NCBI RefSeq assembly: GCF_000003815.2
Contig: NC_049997.1
Coordinates: 74,503 to 112,156, forward strand
Origin: Branchiostoma floridae
Lineage: Eukaryota; Chordata; Leptocardii; Amphioxiformes; Branchiostomatidae
Reading direction: 5' to 3'
DNA length: 37,654 nt
The notes under the pieces were generated by a model. That model saw only the letters and a program-made list of their open reading frames with translations, had not been told where the DNA came from and did not search any database. Shown here piece by piece: positions 20,550-34,477 of this stretch. The position numbers and the translations under genes are program-made. The stretch's first letter is position 1, and each line of letters starts with the position of its first letter.

Positions 20550-20804
20550 TCCCCCTTTCCATTAGACGGCGATCGCGCTGCGCTCTCATTGCGACGTAAA
20601 GAGTTTATGTGTAACCCTTGATTTCATATTGGTTATATTATACAGCATGTAAAAGTGGGACTGAGAGGACAAAAAAAGTACACAAAGTGCTAAAATATTC
20701 GTTTTAAATAACGTTTCTTTTCTATACAATTCGTCGAGCGATCTGTCAAATTTTAGATCGCAGAGAGAGCGCGGCGAGAGCGCTGTCCTAGTTGAAAGAT
20801 GGTG
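20550..20804. mobile_element. Inverted-repeat element, GCGATCGCGCT type
   Basis: The left arm at about 20551-20589 (CCTTTCCATTAGACGGCGAT, then CGCGCTGCGCTCTC) is an imperfect reverse complement of the right arm at about 20761-20804 (GAGAGCGCGGCGAGAGCGCT, then GTCCTAGTTGAAAGATGG). It abuts the preceding element directly, so two or three inverted-repeat elements sit end to end. It has no coding capacity. Confidence 0.6.
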
Positions 20805-21486
20805 TTAGTAGTTGCTGATTGATTTGTATTTAAACCCAGTGATATGAGTAGTGTAAAAATGGATGACTGTTAGTTTTGCTACCAAAACTCCATCAGACCT
20901 CATTTCATGTCCGCTGTGACAGGCGAGCTGAGGTTTACTTTGTCTTTTCCCACGGGACATGATGTGTTTTTTTTGCCGGCAGGGTCCTCCTCGGTGCTTC
21001 TCATGCACACAATGCGCATTTTCCCACCTGGATTTTCATAGAGGATCAGTTCCATTTCTCAAGTGTTTTTGTGCCAAATGTCAGCCCAGCTACTTCTACA
21101 CAGGGCACCGAGAAACATGACTAATGATTAGATAAAACTTACACCCGGCTAATTCAATAGTTATTGGAAGATTTGGTGAAGACCATCATGGTCAAAACGA
21201 TGTGCAGGTTTTAGTCCCCACATTAATAAATGAAATACTTCCATTCATGTTCAAGATGGCGGCCCTCAGTGTGTGTTGAGGTGTGCCCCTGCAGACGTTT
21301 TAAATTTTCCACATTATGCCTATATAGAACTCGAACTGCTTCAGTTTTTTGGGGGGTCTTAAGGACTTTTTTGTTTTGACTGTTGGATGTTAAAAAGAGC
21401 AAGGCGTTCGAGGGGTTCTAGCAGCACAGAAGAGGGTAGCTCTAATTTGAAAAAGCTGCCCCCCACCCTCACCCAAGACACAAGAG
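20805..21486. other. Non-coding stretch
   Basis: No gene, tail or terminal repeat that I can support. The minus-strand frame at 20805-21008 has no domain and no codon-bias signal. Confidence 0.4.
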
Positions 21487-21787
21487 ATGGCAGCAAATAC
21501 GGGTAGCGACGTGTCTCTTATACCAGAACTTCAGACGCTCGAGCATCTGATCCTCAAACAGACTCAAAAACAACAGGAGACTCTGTTAGGTCAGTTTCAG
21601 GATGCAGGGTAAAAGCTGTCTGGTCAAATTCGCGCATTAGACAACAAAGTCAAAGGTTTGTAAGCTGACTTAACCAGTTTATATCAGTGTCAGTGGGCGG
21701 GAGTCAACGATCACGCAGCTGAGATCCAGGCGGAGAGATTCAAAACCTACGCCGAGCGTTGGACGCGGAACGACGTGCGAGAGTGAA
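21487..21787 (+). pseudogene. Decayed coiled-coil-like reading frame
   Basis: From ATG at 21487 the frame reads a Gln/Leu/Lys-rich, heptad-like start (LIPELQTLEHLILKQTQKQQ) and is stopped at 21610. The same frame continues with similar character (SGQIRALDNKVKGL) to a second stop near 21661. A shifted frame then reads WAGVNDHAAEIQAERFKTY. This charged, coiled-coil style recalls ORF1 proteins or gag-like coiled coils of retroelements, but no named family is recognised. It is broken and surely not expressed as a long protein. Confidence 0.45.
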
Positions 21788-21789
21788 GA

Positions 21790-22880
21790 CTGCCTTGCTT
21801 GCGGAGCGTTACTCGAGTAAAGCCGACATAATCGTTAGAGGTCTGTCCCTTTTCTTTGAAAATCAATAAAAATCATCTACTAAAAATACTTCCATTCAGC
21901 TATCTTGCTATAGGCAGGAGTTTAAGAAATAAATTGACTATACATGAGATGAATGTCATATTTACCCATTATTTTTCTAGTTCCGTTCGACCGTTTTTCC
22001 GACTTACGAGAAAGAGTTGACACCCACAAAACGCGGCGTTGTCGGCCGTGGCCGTTCTTCACTAAAAAAAAAACGTAGAATTGTGTGTTTGTGTGTGTGG
22101 AGGGTTTGGCATGGGGGGGGGGGGGTATGATTGGTTGGAGGGGGTATGGGGGTAAAAGAGGTTACATGTAAGAGGCATTATGGAACGCTTTCCGAATCGT
22201 GGCTTTGTTTTTTCACGACTAGAGGTACCAGATTAGGGGCCCATCAGTCGACGACGTTGTCTTCACTTTCCTGATCGTACAAACATAGTGAGGACAATCT
22301 AGGTATCGTTACTTCTCGCCTCTTAGCAAATGTCGTGACCTAGAAAACAGATGTGCCAAACTCAGTAACATTTGGTGAATAGTATACAACACACACGTTT
22401 TGTCGTCTGTAATACACAAAAGTCTGGCTCTGAATTGAAATATTTTGTTGTTCTAAACACAATTAACACAGGCTGTGCCCACCTATATAAGGCCATAAAG
22501 CAAGTAATTTTTTATGGACGACATCCTATGCAGAGTGCAAAAATAATAAGATAGCACGAAAGAAAACAAGATGGGTGGAAAATAAAAAACGAAATGTCTA
22601 TGTGCTACATTTTCAAAATAGACACCATAAACGTCGTAACGAGATTTGACAAAACGTGGCATCACAACTAACAAGGCATTCATTCCTGTATGAAAGAAGT
22701 GAACTAGTGTAGTAAAAGTGATACTAGTGTGGTACACTGGTATGAATTGGAAAGCTGGCAACTACAATGATGGCTTCCAAATTAGTGGCACTTTTACAAA
22801 TATCCAACAAGTTTCACTTCTACAACTATAGTCATGGCTGCCTCCATAGTGTCACTTCTACAAGACTAGTATGATTATTA
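21790..22880. other. Non-coding stretch with homopolymer and GT tracts
   Basis: It contains an A-run (about 22064-22073), a short GT microsatellite (about 22083-22099) and a G-run (about 22112-22126). No gene is supported. Phrases such as GTCACTTCTACAA recur loosely between 22790 and 22865. Confidence 0.4.
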
Positions 22881-22884
22881 GGCT

Positions 22885-23130
22885 ACAACAAAACATGTCT
22901 GCCTATTCTGTAGAAATGACTACAGATCTAGACTATACAATTAATACTTCACTCTTGTTATTTTCTTCGACAGGTAAGACCTAAAAAGTGTGAATGCCTG
23001 ATCATATAATCTGTTCATTTTCCAATAGGTCCAACATCCGGTGCATCGAATTTTTTCAGGTCTGGTTTTTCCTGACCGGTCCGATACGAGAAAAAAAACG
23101 GTTTTGTACCAGTACGCCGTACCAACCCCT
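22885..23130 (+). mobile_element. TIR element family 1, copy C (3' part)
   Basis: It shares with copy B, in order: GTAGAAATGACTA, TTATTTTCTTCGAC, GTGTGAAT, TGATCATATAATCTGT, CCAATAGGTCCAACATCCGG, and a right end GTACCAGTACGCCGTACCAACCCCT. The reverse complement of that right end (AGGGGTTGGTAC) equals the left end of copy B, which confirms the terminal repeat. The left end of this copy was not located. Confidence 0.7.
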
Positions 23131-23286
23131 TGTAGAAACGTCAAACTTCGTGTCTTTTTTACGTCGTCGCCACTGTACATGGGCACATCGGTACATTTGG
23201 AAATCAATTAACCAAGTAAAATGGCGGACTCTCCTCATAACAAAAACAGTTTTGAAATGACATTTTCCCAGCCCCTACTCTCCAGG

Positions 23287-23509
23287 TACTGTAAATGAAG
23301 AAATGTTCGCGGTGGTTTTATGCTCGTGGTTTTCGTGAGGCCGTCTTACCGTGAAATTAAAATCACCGCGAATATTTATCCATAACAGTATACGGTGTGA
23401 CTACAGACTACAGTGTACGGTACTACCGCGAACTTAAAACCACTGCGAACACTGCACTTTCCCACTACCGTGAAATTAAATCCCCGCGAACTTAAATACA
23501 TTTACAGTA
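23287..23509. mobile_element. MITE with TACTGTAAATG ends
   Basis: It begins TACTGTAAATG and ends CATTTACAGTA, an 11-bp perfect terminal inverted repeat continued by TTCGCGGTGGTTT versus CCGCGAACTTAAA. The interior is A/T-rich with repeated CGCGAA motifs. The same family is at 32707-32912 and, partly deleted and inverted, at about 32411-32531. A TA target is possible, but the TA could equally belong to the element end. Confidence 0.85.
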
Positions 23510-23875
23510 GAACTGTTCCCGGTATTTGCGCGGACAATGTTCTATTATTCTTGTTTCAAATCAAACTTTACCTGACTCACTCTATGTTGGAATGTGTTGG
23601 TCGGAATCTCGTCAAAATTCTAGTCCTTACATCAACAAGCAACATACACAGATCAGTTCGTTATAACCGGCAGGGCCAGGAGTGAAAAGAAGACATTATA
23701 GTTGAGATATAGTAAAATATAGTAAAAAATATTTGATATGGGGAGAACTACTAGTACTAAACATGAATCATTTCATCATCAATGTACTGTCTACTTGAAT
23801 TTATCAGTGTAAACAGAATAGATAATATCGATACAGAAATCAGTAGTGAATACAGGTATGCACTGTTCGGGTGAT

Positions 23876-24111
23876 ACCGGTGTCACAACGACCCCCCCCC
23901 CCTTAACCCCGCGATGTCACCCCAGCCCCCGGCCCCCTCCAGTGATCTCCCCCCAGAAATCGGAAGCAATCACGCCCCCTATAAAAAAACAGTACTATCG
24001 CGAACGTATGAGGGCGAGATCGCTAGTTATTTCGCCCGGGGGGTGGAGGATGGGGGCGAGAGCGCTAGTGACTTCGCCCCCCGGGGGTGGCGAGATCGCT
24101 GTGACACCGGT
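23876..24111. mobile_element. GC-rich inverted-repeat element
   Basis: The perfect ends ACCGGTGTCACA (23876-23887) and TGTGACACCGGT (24100-24111) bound a 236-bp element rich in C-runs on the left and GGGGGCGAGAGCGCTAGTGA-type sequence on the right. It shares the GCGAGAGCGCT style with the element at 20550-20804. The proline-rich frames read through it are a by-product of the C-runs. Confidence 0.75.
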
Positions 24112-24423
24112 AATGACTTTATTCACACAGCAAGCCACAGATGTTCAACTTTGCTATAAGGAAGGGCACGATATTTTAGACTTTGTAACGAACAGGGTAG
24201 AAAAAAGTGTTGAAAATTGGGAAATTTAGGGCAGTTTGAGTCGTTCTTTGACCAGGTCCCACGGTGATTTTCCCTGACCCTCTCGTAAGTCTTTCGTAAC
24301 ACACAAAACACGTTGCGACGTGGCAATCCAACGTGAGTTCGCGGCTTATGTAAAAATACGCCGACGCAATTGTTCTCGATCTTTCTGAGCTATTGCGAAA
24401 TTTTCTTAAGCTGGAGCCCGCCG
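24112..24423. other. Upstream flank of the protease gene
   Basis: No gene or repeat recognised. It lies directly upstream of the putative promoter. Confidence 0.35.
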
Positions 24424-24691
24424 ATTGGTTACATTCGTCACGTGACTGTTGTATCACGAGTACGTATCGAATGATTAAAATTACGCTGACGAAGTTTCCC
24501 ACGCTTTTCAAACTATAACGTCATTTTCCAACCCAACTATTGGCTACATTTACCACGTGATTTGTTCGTCCGTGTGTATGAAAACCCCTACTCACAGCCA
24601 TCGTCATTCCTTCTCAGGACAGTACATACCCGCGTGTGCAAGAGACGTCCAGAGCAGATCCCGAAAATCCTGTCGAAATTTAAGTTTTCAG
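24424..24691 (+). promoter_or_regulatory. Putative promoter and 5' UTR exon of the protease gene
   Basis: Two similar modules, about 115 bp apart, each join an inverted CCAAT box to an E-box: ATTGG 24424-24428 with CACGTG 24439-24444, and ATTGG 24539-24543 with CACGTG 24554-24559. Downstream, a strong donor (TTTTCAG|GTGAGT, GT at 24692) could end a 5' UTR exon of about 100 bases that splices to the acceptor TTCCAG at 25512. There is no clear TATA box. The transcription start is not determinable from sequence alone. Confidence 0.4.
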
Positions 24692-24702
24692 GTGAGTTTC
24701 AA

Positions 24703-25210
24703 CTCTTATCTTTTGTCTTAAGTTCAAACTTTTATCGTTTCTCGTTGGTAGGGCGAACCGACTGCGGGACGGGGAGGAGCGGGTCAGGAGCAACGGAGCC
24801 CCGCCGGGTCTAACCTGTTCACCCGTTTATTCCAGGTGGATTTAGGTTGGGCGGGGACTCAACTATTATCTTTTGTCGTGAGTTCAAACTTTTATCGTTT
24901 GTCGTTGGTAGGGCGAACCGACTGCGGGACGGAGAGGAGCGGGTCCGGAGCAACGGAGTCCCGCCAGAGCTAACCTGGTCACCCGCTTCTTCCAGGTGGA
25001 TTTAGGCTGGGCGGGGACTCAACTATTATCTTTCGTCGTGAGTTCAAACTTTTATCGTTTCTCGTTGGCAGGGCGAACCAACTACAGGACCGAGAGGAGC
25101 GGGTCAGGAGCAACGGAGCACCGCCGGAGCTAACCTGCTAATCCGTTTCTTCCAGGCGGATTTAGGCTGGGCGGGAACTCAACTATTATCTTTTGTCGTT
25201 AGTTCAAACT
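24703..25210. repeat. 160-bp minisatellite, about three units
   Basis: TTCCAGG(T/C)GGATTTAGG recurs near 24831, 24991 and 25151, exactly 160 bp apart. The intervening blocks (AGTTCAAACTTTTATCGTTT, GGGCGAACC, GGAGCGGGTC, AGCAACGGAG) repeat in the same order with few changes. It lies in the predicted first intron of the protease gene. Each unit carries a TTCCAG|GT acceptor-like site, so repeated cryptic acceptors are possible. Confidence 0.9.
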
Positions 25211-25542
25211 CTCCCAAAGTCTCTCCCACGGCTTGACGCGAACTTCCTCGGAAACAGTCAGCACTACAGCCGCCTGGACAATCATCAGGTCTCGGTGATT
25301 CCGCCTGCCTGTGGAAACAGGGCTCTCCTTTCGGGCTCCGCTCTCCGGGCAGCAAAATCACCGGGACCTGCTTCATGTCCAGGCGGCCACGGTACTTTTA
25401 ATTACAGTTGCCGAGGAAGCTGCCAGGAAGCCGTGGGAAAGTTTGTTGGACAGGCCAAGCCGGAGTTTGTTGTCATTACCTTTGTACTAACGTATTTTCC
25501 ATTCTGTTCCAGTTGGTGTGAAAGACTGAAGACGAGACAACC

Positions 25543-29277
<3,735 letters not shown>

Positions 29278-29607
29278 AACTAACGCCGCGGCCAGTTCCC
29301 CACGCTCTGATCCCCCTCTCCATGTAACTGTAGCTAACCAAACATCTTTACCACATCCGGGATTCTTGACATTGTTAACTAAACAGGCCGGTTTACTGTC
29401 TCACCTAGCAGTATCTTTCCCCAAAAATCATGTTCACAATTCTCGGTTTTTATCATGATTGGTCTAAAACGAACCATTGAATGAGAGGGAATGGAGACGG
29501 AGGGAACGCCTGCGCGCTTTGGCGGCTGCCATTGCCCGAGCCACCATCCGTAGTCTGGCTCACAGGAGCCTCGTAGTGGACCCCGCAGTGGGGCTCACCT
29601 CACGTTA

Positions 29608-29995
29608 CAGGCTATGTTCACTTTGCCATTGTTACAGTATAGGTTAACTCTGTTCACTCATAGGTATACTCTGTGCACTGTGCCATTGTTACAGACGAGT
29701 GTAGGTACATTTTGTTCACTCTGCTATTGTTACAGTAGAGATAAACTTTGACATTGTTACAGTATAGGTGGTCTGTTCACTCTTCAATTGTCAAACTCTG
29801 TTCACTCTGTCATTGTTACAGTATAGGTAAACTCTGTTCACTCTGCTATTGTTACAGTAGAGATAAACTTTGACATTGTTACAGTATAGGTTAACTCTGT
29901 TCACTCTGCAATTGTTAAACTCTGTTCACTTTGCCATTGTTACAGTATAGGCAAACTCTGTTCACTTTGCCATTGTTACAGAATAGGAAAACTCT
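29608..29995. repeat. About 35-bp minisatellite with a longer-order unit
   Basis: Units of the type CTCTGTTCACTCTGCCATTG plus TTACAGTATAGGTAAA are repeated about ten times with variations. A longer block (about 122 bp, including CTGCTATTGTTACAGTAGAG and ATAAACTTTGACATTG) is duplicated at about 29715-29770 and 29837-29892. If the AATAAA at 30389 is used, this lies in the protease mRNA. Confidence 0.88.
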
Positions 29996-30388
29996 GTTGT
30001 TCAACTCTTTACGCGTAGAATATGCCAAGTTAACTCCTGTTTCAGTAGTAGTTAAACTCTGTGCCAACAAAAATGTTCATTTTACCATTTGTACAGTGCT
30101 TATTTATACTTTGTTAAGTATATAACTTTGTAACGAACGTAACATCATTTCATTTAAACCTACCAGCATTCTGTGTTTATAAACATAGCCTTTATGTCAT
30201 TTCCCCATGTATCGTGCATGTACATGAACTGTATATACAATGTAACAACGCTGTTCTGTTCAATATCGAAGACGAATATTCATTGTTACAGCACACCCAA
30301 ACCTGAAAACGAATCCGTTAGTGTCACTTGAACTCCACAACATAATGTAACCTCCAGAACATGGCTTTATTAACGTGAAGTGTTAAAC

Positions 30389-30394
30389 AATAAA
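30389..30394 (+). terminator. Polyadenylation signal AATAAA
   Basis: AATAAA in AACAATAAAATG, followed by a CTTGTCTG/TTTGTTTG T/G-rich stretch 20-45 bases on. It is the likely end of the protease transcript. Confidence 0.55.
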
Positions 30395-30415
30395 ATGATG
30401 AGTGGCGAAACAATC

Positions 30416-31139
30416 CTTGTCTGATGCTTTCATTTGTTTGTTTGTTTTATCTATGCGCTTTTCAATGTGCCCTGGGGGGTACGGTAACCCCAGACATACA
30501 TTTACATACATATCAAATAAAATAAAATAAAATAAAATGCAACTTTACATAGAAACTTAACATTGACAAATCTTAGCTACAAAGGACTAAACAATACATA
30601 ACATTTTTTTACAATATGAGTAAATCAAAATTGCAATATTAACATAATATGACTGAAAAGTATGCCTAGATTGAAATGATAAGGGAAATGACTCTATCAA
30701 TGTTCCCTTCTTTCTTAATCACAATTTATACACCTTATCAATAAATCGATCACCAGGGAATTATCTTCGCAGCTGAAAGCAGGGAACTGTTTTAGAATGG
30801 CCCACAGTAATAATGTTCAAATTTACTTACCTTCAATATGTGAATGAGATTCTTAGTCTTTACTATTGCGGAATATTATTTTCTAATCAACGACCAGTGG
30901 TCAGAGTTTCCGATCTGCTGGCCAAGGTCGAACGGTACGGAGTCACCACCAACATCCTGTACTTATGTTTCTCGTACTGTTGGGCTAACTGTGCTTACTT
31001 TTGGAAACAGCAAGCCATTGCTGTTGACGTTGGAAAACATTTCTCTCTCTGCTTGGAGTTGCCATATGGCTGCCTGTAACGTCACAGGTCATTCACCCTG
31101 TACATTAGAGTTAGACTAAACCATTTGTTACCCAGGGGG
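30416..31139. other. Non-coding stretch with a short AAATA repeat
   Basis: (AAAAT)n occurs at about 30514-30538, next to CCCTGGGGGGTACGGTAACCCC, which is itself a short inverted repeat (GGGGT..ACCCC). The frames at 30813-31119 have no recognisable domain and are not called. Confidence 0.4.
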
Positions 31140-31970
31140 TTAAAATAGAATTACATAATATCCTCATGAACTATGCTTTAAATCCTCATTAGCATAAATG
31201 CTTATCATGCATGACATTCCTTTCTTCAGTTATCCTCATTGGAATGTATTGACAAAATGCCCCTTCAGTTCCAAAATCAAATGTTAGAGCGTAACTTCAT
31301 GTCCAGAACAGGAAATACATTAAAACAACTACTATGATAAAATATGCTCATTGATTAAACAAATTTCCTCCTAATTTGCATAATTTATATTTCACTTTGC
31401 ACATCGGTTTGCAAGCTACTTACATACCAAACATCATGACAATCTATCTTTCTTTTCTTTAGTTATGCTCCCCGGACAGTTATGACAATACCCCTACATT
31501 TCCAAAACTAGCCGCTATGGGCCCAAACTAATGTACTTTCTTCCAGAGCACAAGAACTATCGAATACGTCAGCAATTATTGCAATCCAGCTAATGGTTGT
31601 TCACACAAGTTTACTTAAAACATAGAAATAAAACACCTTCTGAAGTACCATGGTCAACCACCAGGAGGCCAAAAAGTACATAAAGCCCATCATGATCAAC
31701 ACTTAACCACATTACAAATATCATAGCAACCCATCCACAGGTTCATAAGGTATTCGCTGCGCACACAAACATTCACAGAACAAACAGATAGAATGCCGTA
31801 ATTTACACCAAATAAGCATAAACTATACACCTACCCACCACATAAAAAATCAACAACACAGCAAGTCCAGGTGCAAATATATAACACACGTGTTGCTGCA
31901 GTACCAAGGTCAACCACCAGAGGAACCAAAATCGACCTGCACCATCACCATTCCCAAACCTATCCAACTA
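31140..31970 (-). repeat. Diverged A/T-rich repeat related in style to 13223-14545
   Basis: Phrases such as ATACCAAACATCATGACAAT, TTTGCATAAT and CAACCCATCCACAGGTTC are reverse-strand equivalents of the GATTTTTGGTATGTAG and TTTGCATAATTAATG blocks in the 13.2-14.5 kb element. Another block (GTACCAAGGTCAACCACCAG at 31902, with a copy at 31648) is repeated within the stretch. It is likely a second, old copy of the same or a sister family. The ends are not defined. Confidence 0.5.
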
Positions 31971-32294
31971 CTAAAAACCATAGCAAATTAAACCTTCCAG
32001 CGGTTCTACCAAATGTGCTTGGCAGTCGGTATCGGCCCCCGTCTCTTTTGAGGGACGGTTGGTGCAGTGGTGGGCTCTGATGTAGATGGCCTCTTTCACT
32101 CCCCTGAGAGAGTAATCCTGTTCGGAATCAAGTATCTTAACCTTGTCGAAATCCATAGAGTGTCCCGGTGATTCCAAATGAATGTGCTGCGACACCGAGT
32201 TTACTGAACGTGGGCGCCTATGCTCTAAGAACCTGGTCCTAAGAGCGCGACTCGTTTCACCTACGTAAGGTGACCCTTTGCTGACGTCACACAT
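31971..32294 (-). mobile_element. Penelope-like element fragment (GIY-YIG domain)
   Basis: The minus-strand frame reads CDVSKGSPYVGETSRALRTR, then FLEH, SVSQHIHLESPGHSMDFDKV, then ILDSEQ and VKEAIYIRAHHCTNR. The order YVGET, R-x3-EH, GH..DF..V.ILD and KEAIYI matches the GIY-YIG endonuclease end of Penelope-like retroelements as I know it. No reverse transcriptase lies upstream on the same strand, so this is a truncated 3' piece. The open frame of 107 residues is otherwise intact. Confidence 0.72.
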
Positions 32295-32312
32295 CCGGAA
32301 CGGATGTGTGAC
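32286..32312. repeat. Perfect 12-bp hairpin
   Basis: GTCACACATCCG, loop GAA, then CGGATGTGTGAC. It lies exactly at the 5' limit of the Penelope-like fragment, so it may be a truncation or fold-back junction of that insertion. Confidence 0.75.
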
Positions 32313-32410
32313 TTAGTCTTAGGCTCTGGGTCATTTCAATTTGAGAAGGATCAGAGGACTGATCGGAAGCTTGTTGGTAAGCGCTTTATTTTGTGCACGG
32401 ATATATGAAG

Positions 32411-32531
32411 ACTGTAAATGCATTTAAGTTCGCAGGAATTTAAGTTCGCGGTAGCGGGAAAAATGACTTTGCGTGGTGGATTTAAGTTCGCGGTGAAGTG
32501 GTCACCGCGAAAATAATCCACCGCGAACAAA
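32411..32531. mobile_element. TACTGTAAATG MITE family, partly deleted copy
   Basis: It starts ACTGTAAATGCATTTAAGTT, equal to the inverted right end of the 32707-32912 copy. It contains TTTAAGTTCGCGGT three times, once as TTCGCAGG. The far end (expected CATTTACAGTA) is missing. Confidence 0.65.
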
Positions 32532-32706
32532 GGGTGTTATAGGATCAGTTGTGTTTGGGACGATAATGCCAACAGTAAGGGGCTGGTAACATGTCCTTCA
32601 TCAGCCTTTACAAACGACGTGGCAATGCTTTGAAATCCAATGGAGGTTATATTTTCACCACCGTTTGTGTATCTGTGTGCGTGTGTGTGTCTGTGTGTAA
32701 ACAACA

Positions 32707-32912
32707 TACTGTAAATGCAGAAACTTTCGCTGTGGTTTATTTTTCGCGGTTTTCGTGGTGACCGCTTTACCGCGAACTTCAAACCACCCGCGAGATTTTT
32801 TCCATGGCAGTAAGAGACTACAGTGCGTATTCCTACCGCGAACTAAAACCATCGCAAAAAGTCCTCTATACCACGAAATTAAGTCCCCGCGAACTTAAAT
32901 GCATTTACAGTA
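32707..32912. mobile_element. MITE with TACTGTAAATG ends, complete copy
   Basis: It begins TACTGTAAATGCAGAAACTT and ends CTTAAATGCATTTACAGTA. It is the same family as 23287-23509, with the same internal order (TTTTCGTG, CCGCGAACTT or similar, GACTACAGTG, TACCGCGAACT, CCCCGCGAACTTAAAT). There is no coding capacity. Confidence 0.87.
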
Positions 32913-33955
32913 ACTCAAGAACGGCTTGGTGGATTGGTTTCATAATATATTTGTTTGTGCTGGAAGGTTGTGTTGAAAGCTGGTTATAGAATCATAATAT
33001 TAAGATACAATACATATCGGCACTTTTCAGCGGCTTGGTTACAAAACCATGGTGTGTGTATATTTCTTGCATATATCGAATTATCTTTATTTGACGGATG
33101 CTGTTGGACGAACTTTTGCGTACGTTAGGCACTGTTTAAGTTAGGTACTGTGATATTTGTATTTTCATAGCTGTTCAGAATTTAATTTGTCTGCTTAGGC
33201 ATTTTTAGGCTAAACCTATTGGAATAATCTTGAAGGTAGCTTAACTCGTCCTTTTGATGTACCATCTAGCAAGACCTGCTTTATTGACAGCCATTACTTT
33301 GTTTGTAAATTACCTTTTGCAGAGAAGTCATGTTGGCGCTTATATATCTGACAAATATTATCTGACGAGTTTACTTTATAATGTTTTGTTTAATGCAGAA
33401 ATGGGTATTAATTGGTCTCCGTCTTTAGATGTGTGAAACAACTCAGAGCGTCGGGGCTAGTACCTACATTGTCCATACTCAAGGAACACCGAATCGAAGT
33501 AAATTTTTGATTTAATATATCTCATATGGAGAGCGCACATAACATTGTGCCTTTACTGAGTCCCGGATCATAGTAAATTATTACTGTTTGTGTAGCGTAG
33601 GCTGGGGCCTTAGCTGGTCAAAACATACGTCTTACGGTGAGTGCAGAATTCTAACTTTTCTACCATTCAAATGACATTTTCTTTTAGTTCAAACAAATTT
33701 CTTATATTCTCTTTTACATTGGAATTGGCAACTCCGAGACTGTTAAGGTATCGAAAAGTTTTTCCTTTTAACAAACGGTTTCAGGATAGCAAACCATTGT
33801 GTAAAAGGTTTAAGTATTTTCTCTTAAAATTATAGACTAATTTATATGCAAAAAATTTTTATGCAAAAAAAAAGATAGTGCAGAAAACATCATGCAGTAT
33901 CAATCATAAACTATTTAAGACTACACAGAGTAAAGAAAATAAAATTGAATTTATT
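32913..33955. other. A/T-rich stretch without a recognised feature
   Basis: Several short + strand frames (for example 33254-33436 and 33641-33835) have no domain and no supporting splice or tail signals. Nothing else was seen. Confidence 0.4.
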
Positions 33956-34224
33956 ACTCCTGTCTGTCTGTCTCCTGTCTGGCAATCTTTCTCTCTGGCT
34001 CCCTGTCTGGCTCAATGTCTGTCTGACTCCCTGTCTGTCTGGCACTCTTTCTGTCTGGCTCCCTATCTGCCTTGCACTCTTTCTGTCTGCCTAGCATCCT
34101 GACTGGCTCTTTGTCTGTCTGGCACCCTGGCTGTCTTCCTGTCTGTCTGGTTTCCTGACTGTCTGGCTCCCTGTCTGTCTGGCACCCTGTCTGTCTGGCT
34201 CCCTGTCTGTATGACTCCCTGTCT

Positions 34225-34477
34225 AACCTAAATCACCTCATTTACGAAACTTTACAGAGCTTAAAGGTAGCGTAATCATTCCGAATTAAGTATATTTTAC
34301 GATGCTTAAATGTTGCTTAAATGTGTGCCACTACGTCCGCATTACGGACGCACGTAATTATGACTTAAACATAATATTTACGAATGCGTAACCAATACGT
34401 AATTTAACTTAAAGAATGCCAATACGGCTTATTTAAGCACACTTTAAGAGAGCTTAAAGAGCGGTTTTCATGCAGTG
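34225..34477. other. A/T-rich island inserted in the CTGT array
   Basis: About 250 bases unrelated to the satellite. They are rich in CTTAAA/TTTAAG words (GAGCTTAAAGG near 34258, GAGCTTAAAGAGCG near 34451) and have a central hairpin (CGTCCG, CATTA, CGGACG at about 34335-34351, extended by TACG/CGTA-type flanks). Satellite sequence resumes on both sides. It is probably a transposed element, but no clean terminal inverted repeat or target duplication could be recognised in the repetitive flanks. Confidence 0.55.

Larger units (their letters stand above)
29278..30415 (+). other. 3' UTR of the protease gene
   Basis: It runs from the TAA at 29275-29277 to about 20 bases past AATAAA at 30389-30394. 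No closer canonical signal was seen. It contains the minisatellite at 29608-29995. The length of about 1.1 kb assumes this signal is the one used. Confidence 0.45.

Noticed and set aside
23846-24229. Proline-rich protein frame of 127 codons
   Set aside because: It reads through the C-runs of an inverted-repeat element and has no conserved domain or splice support.
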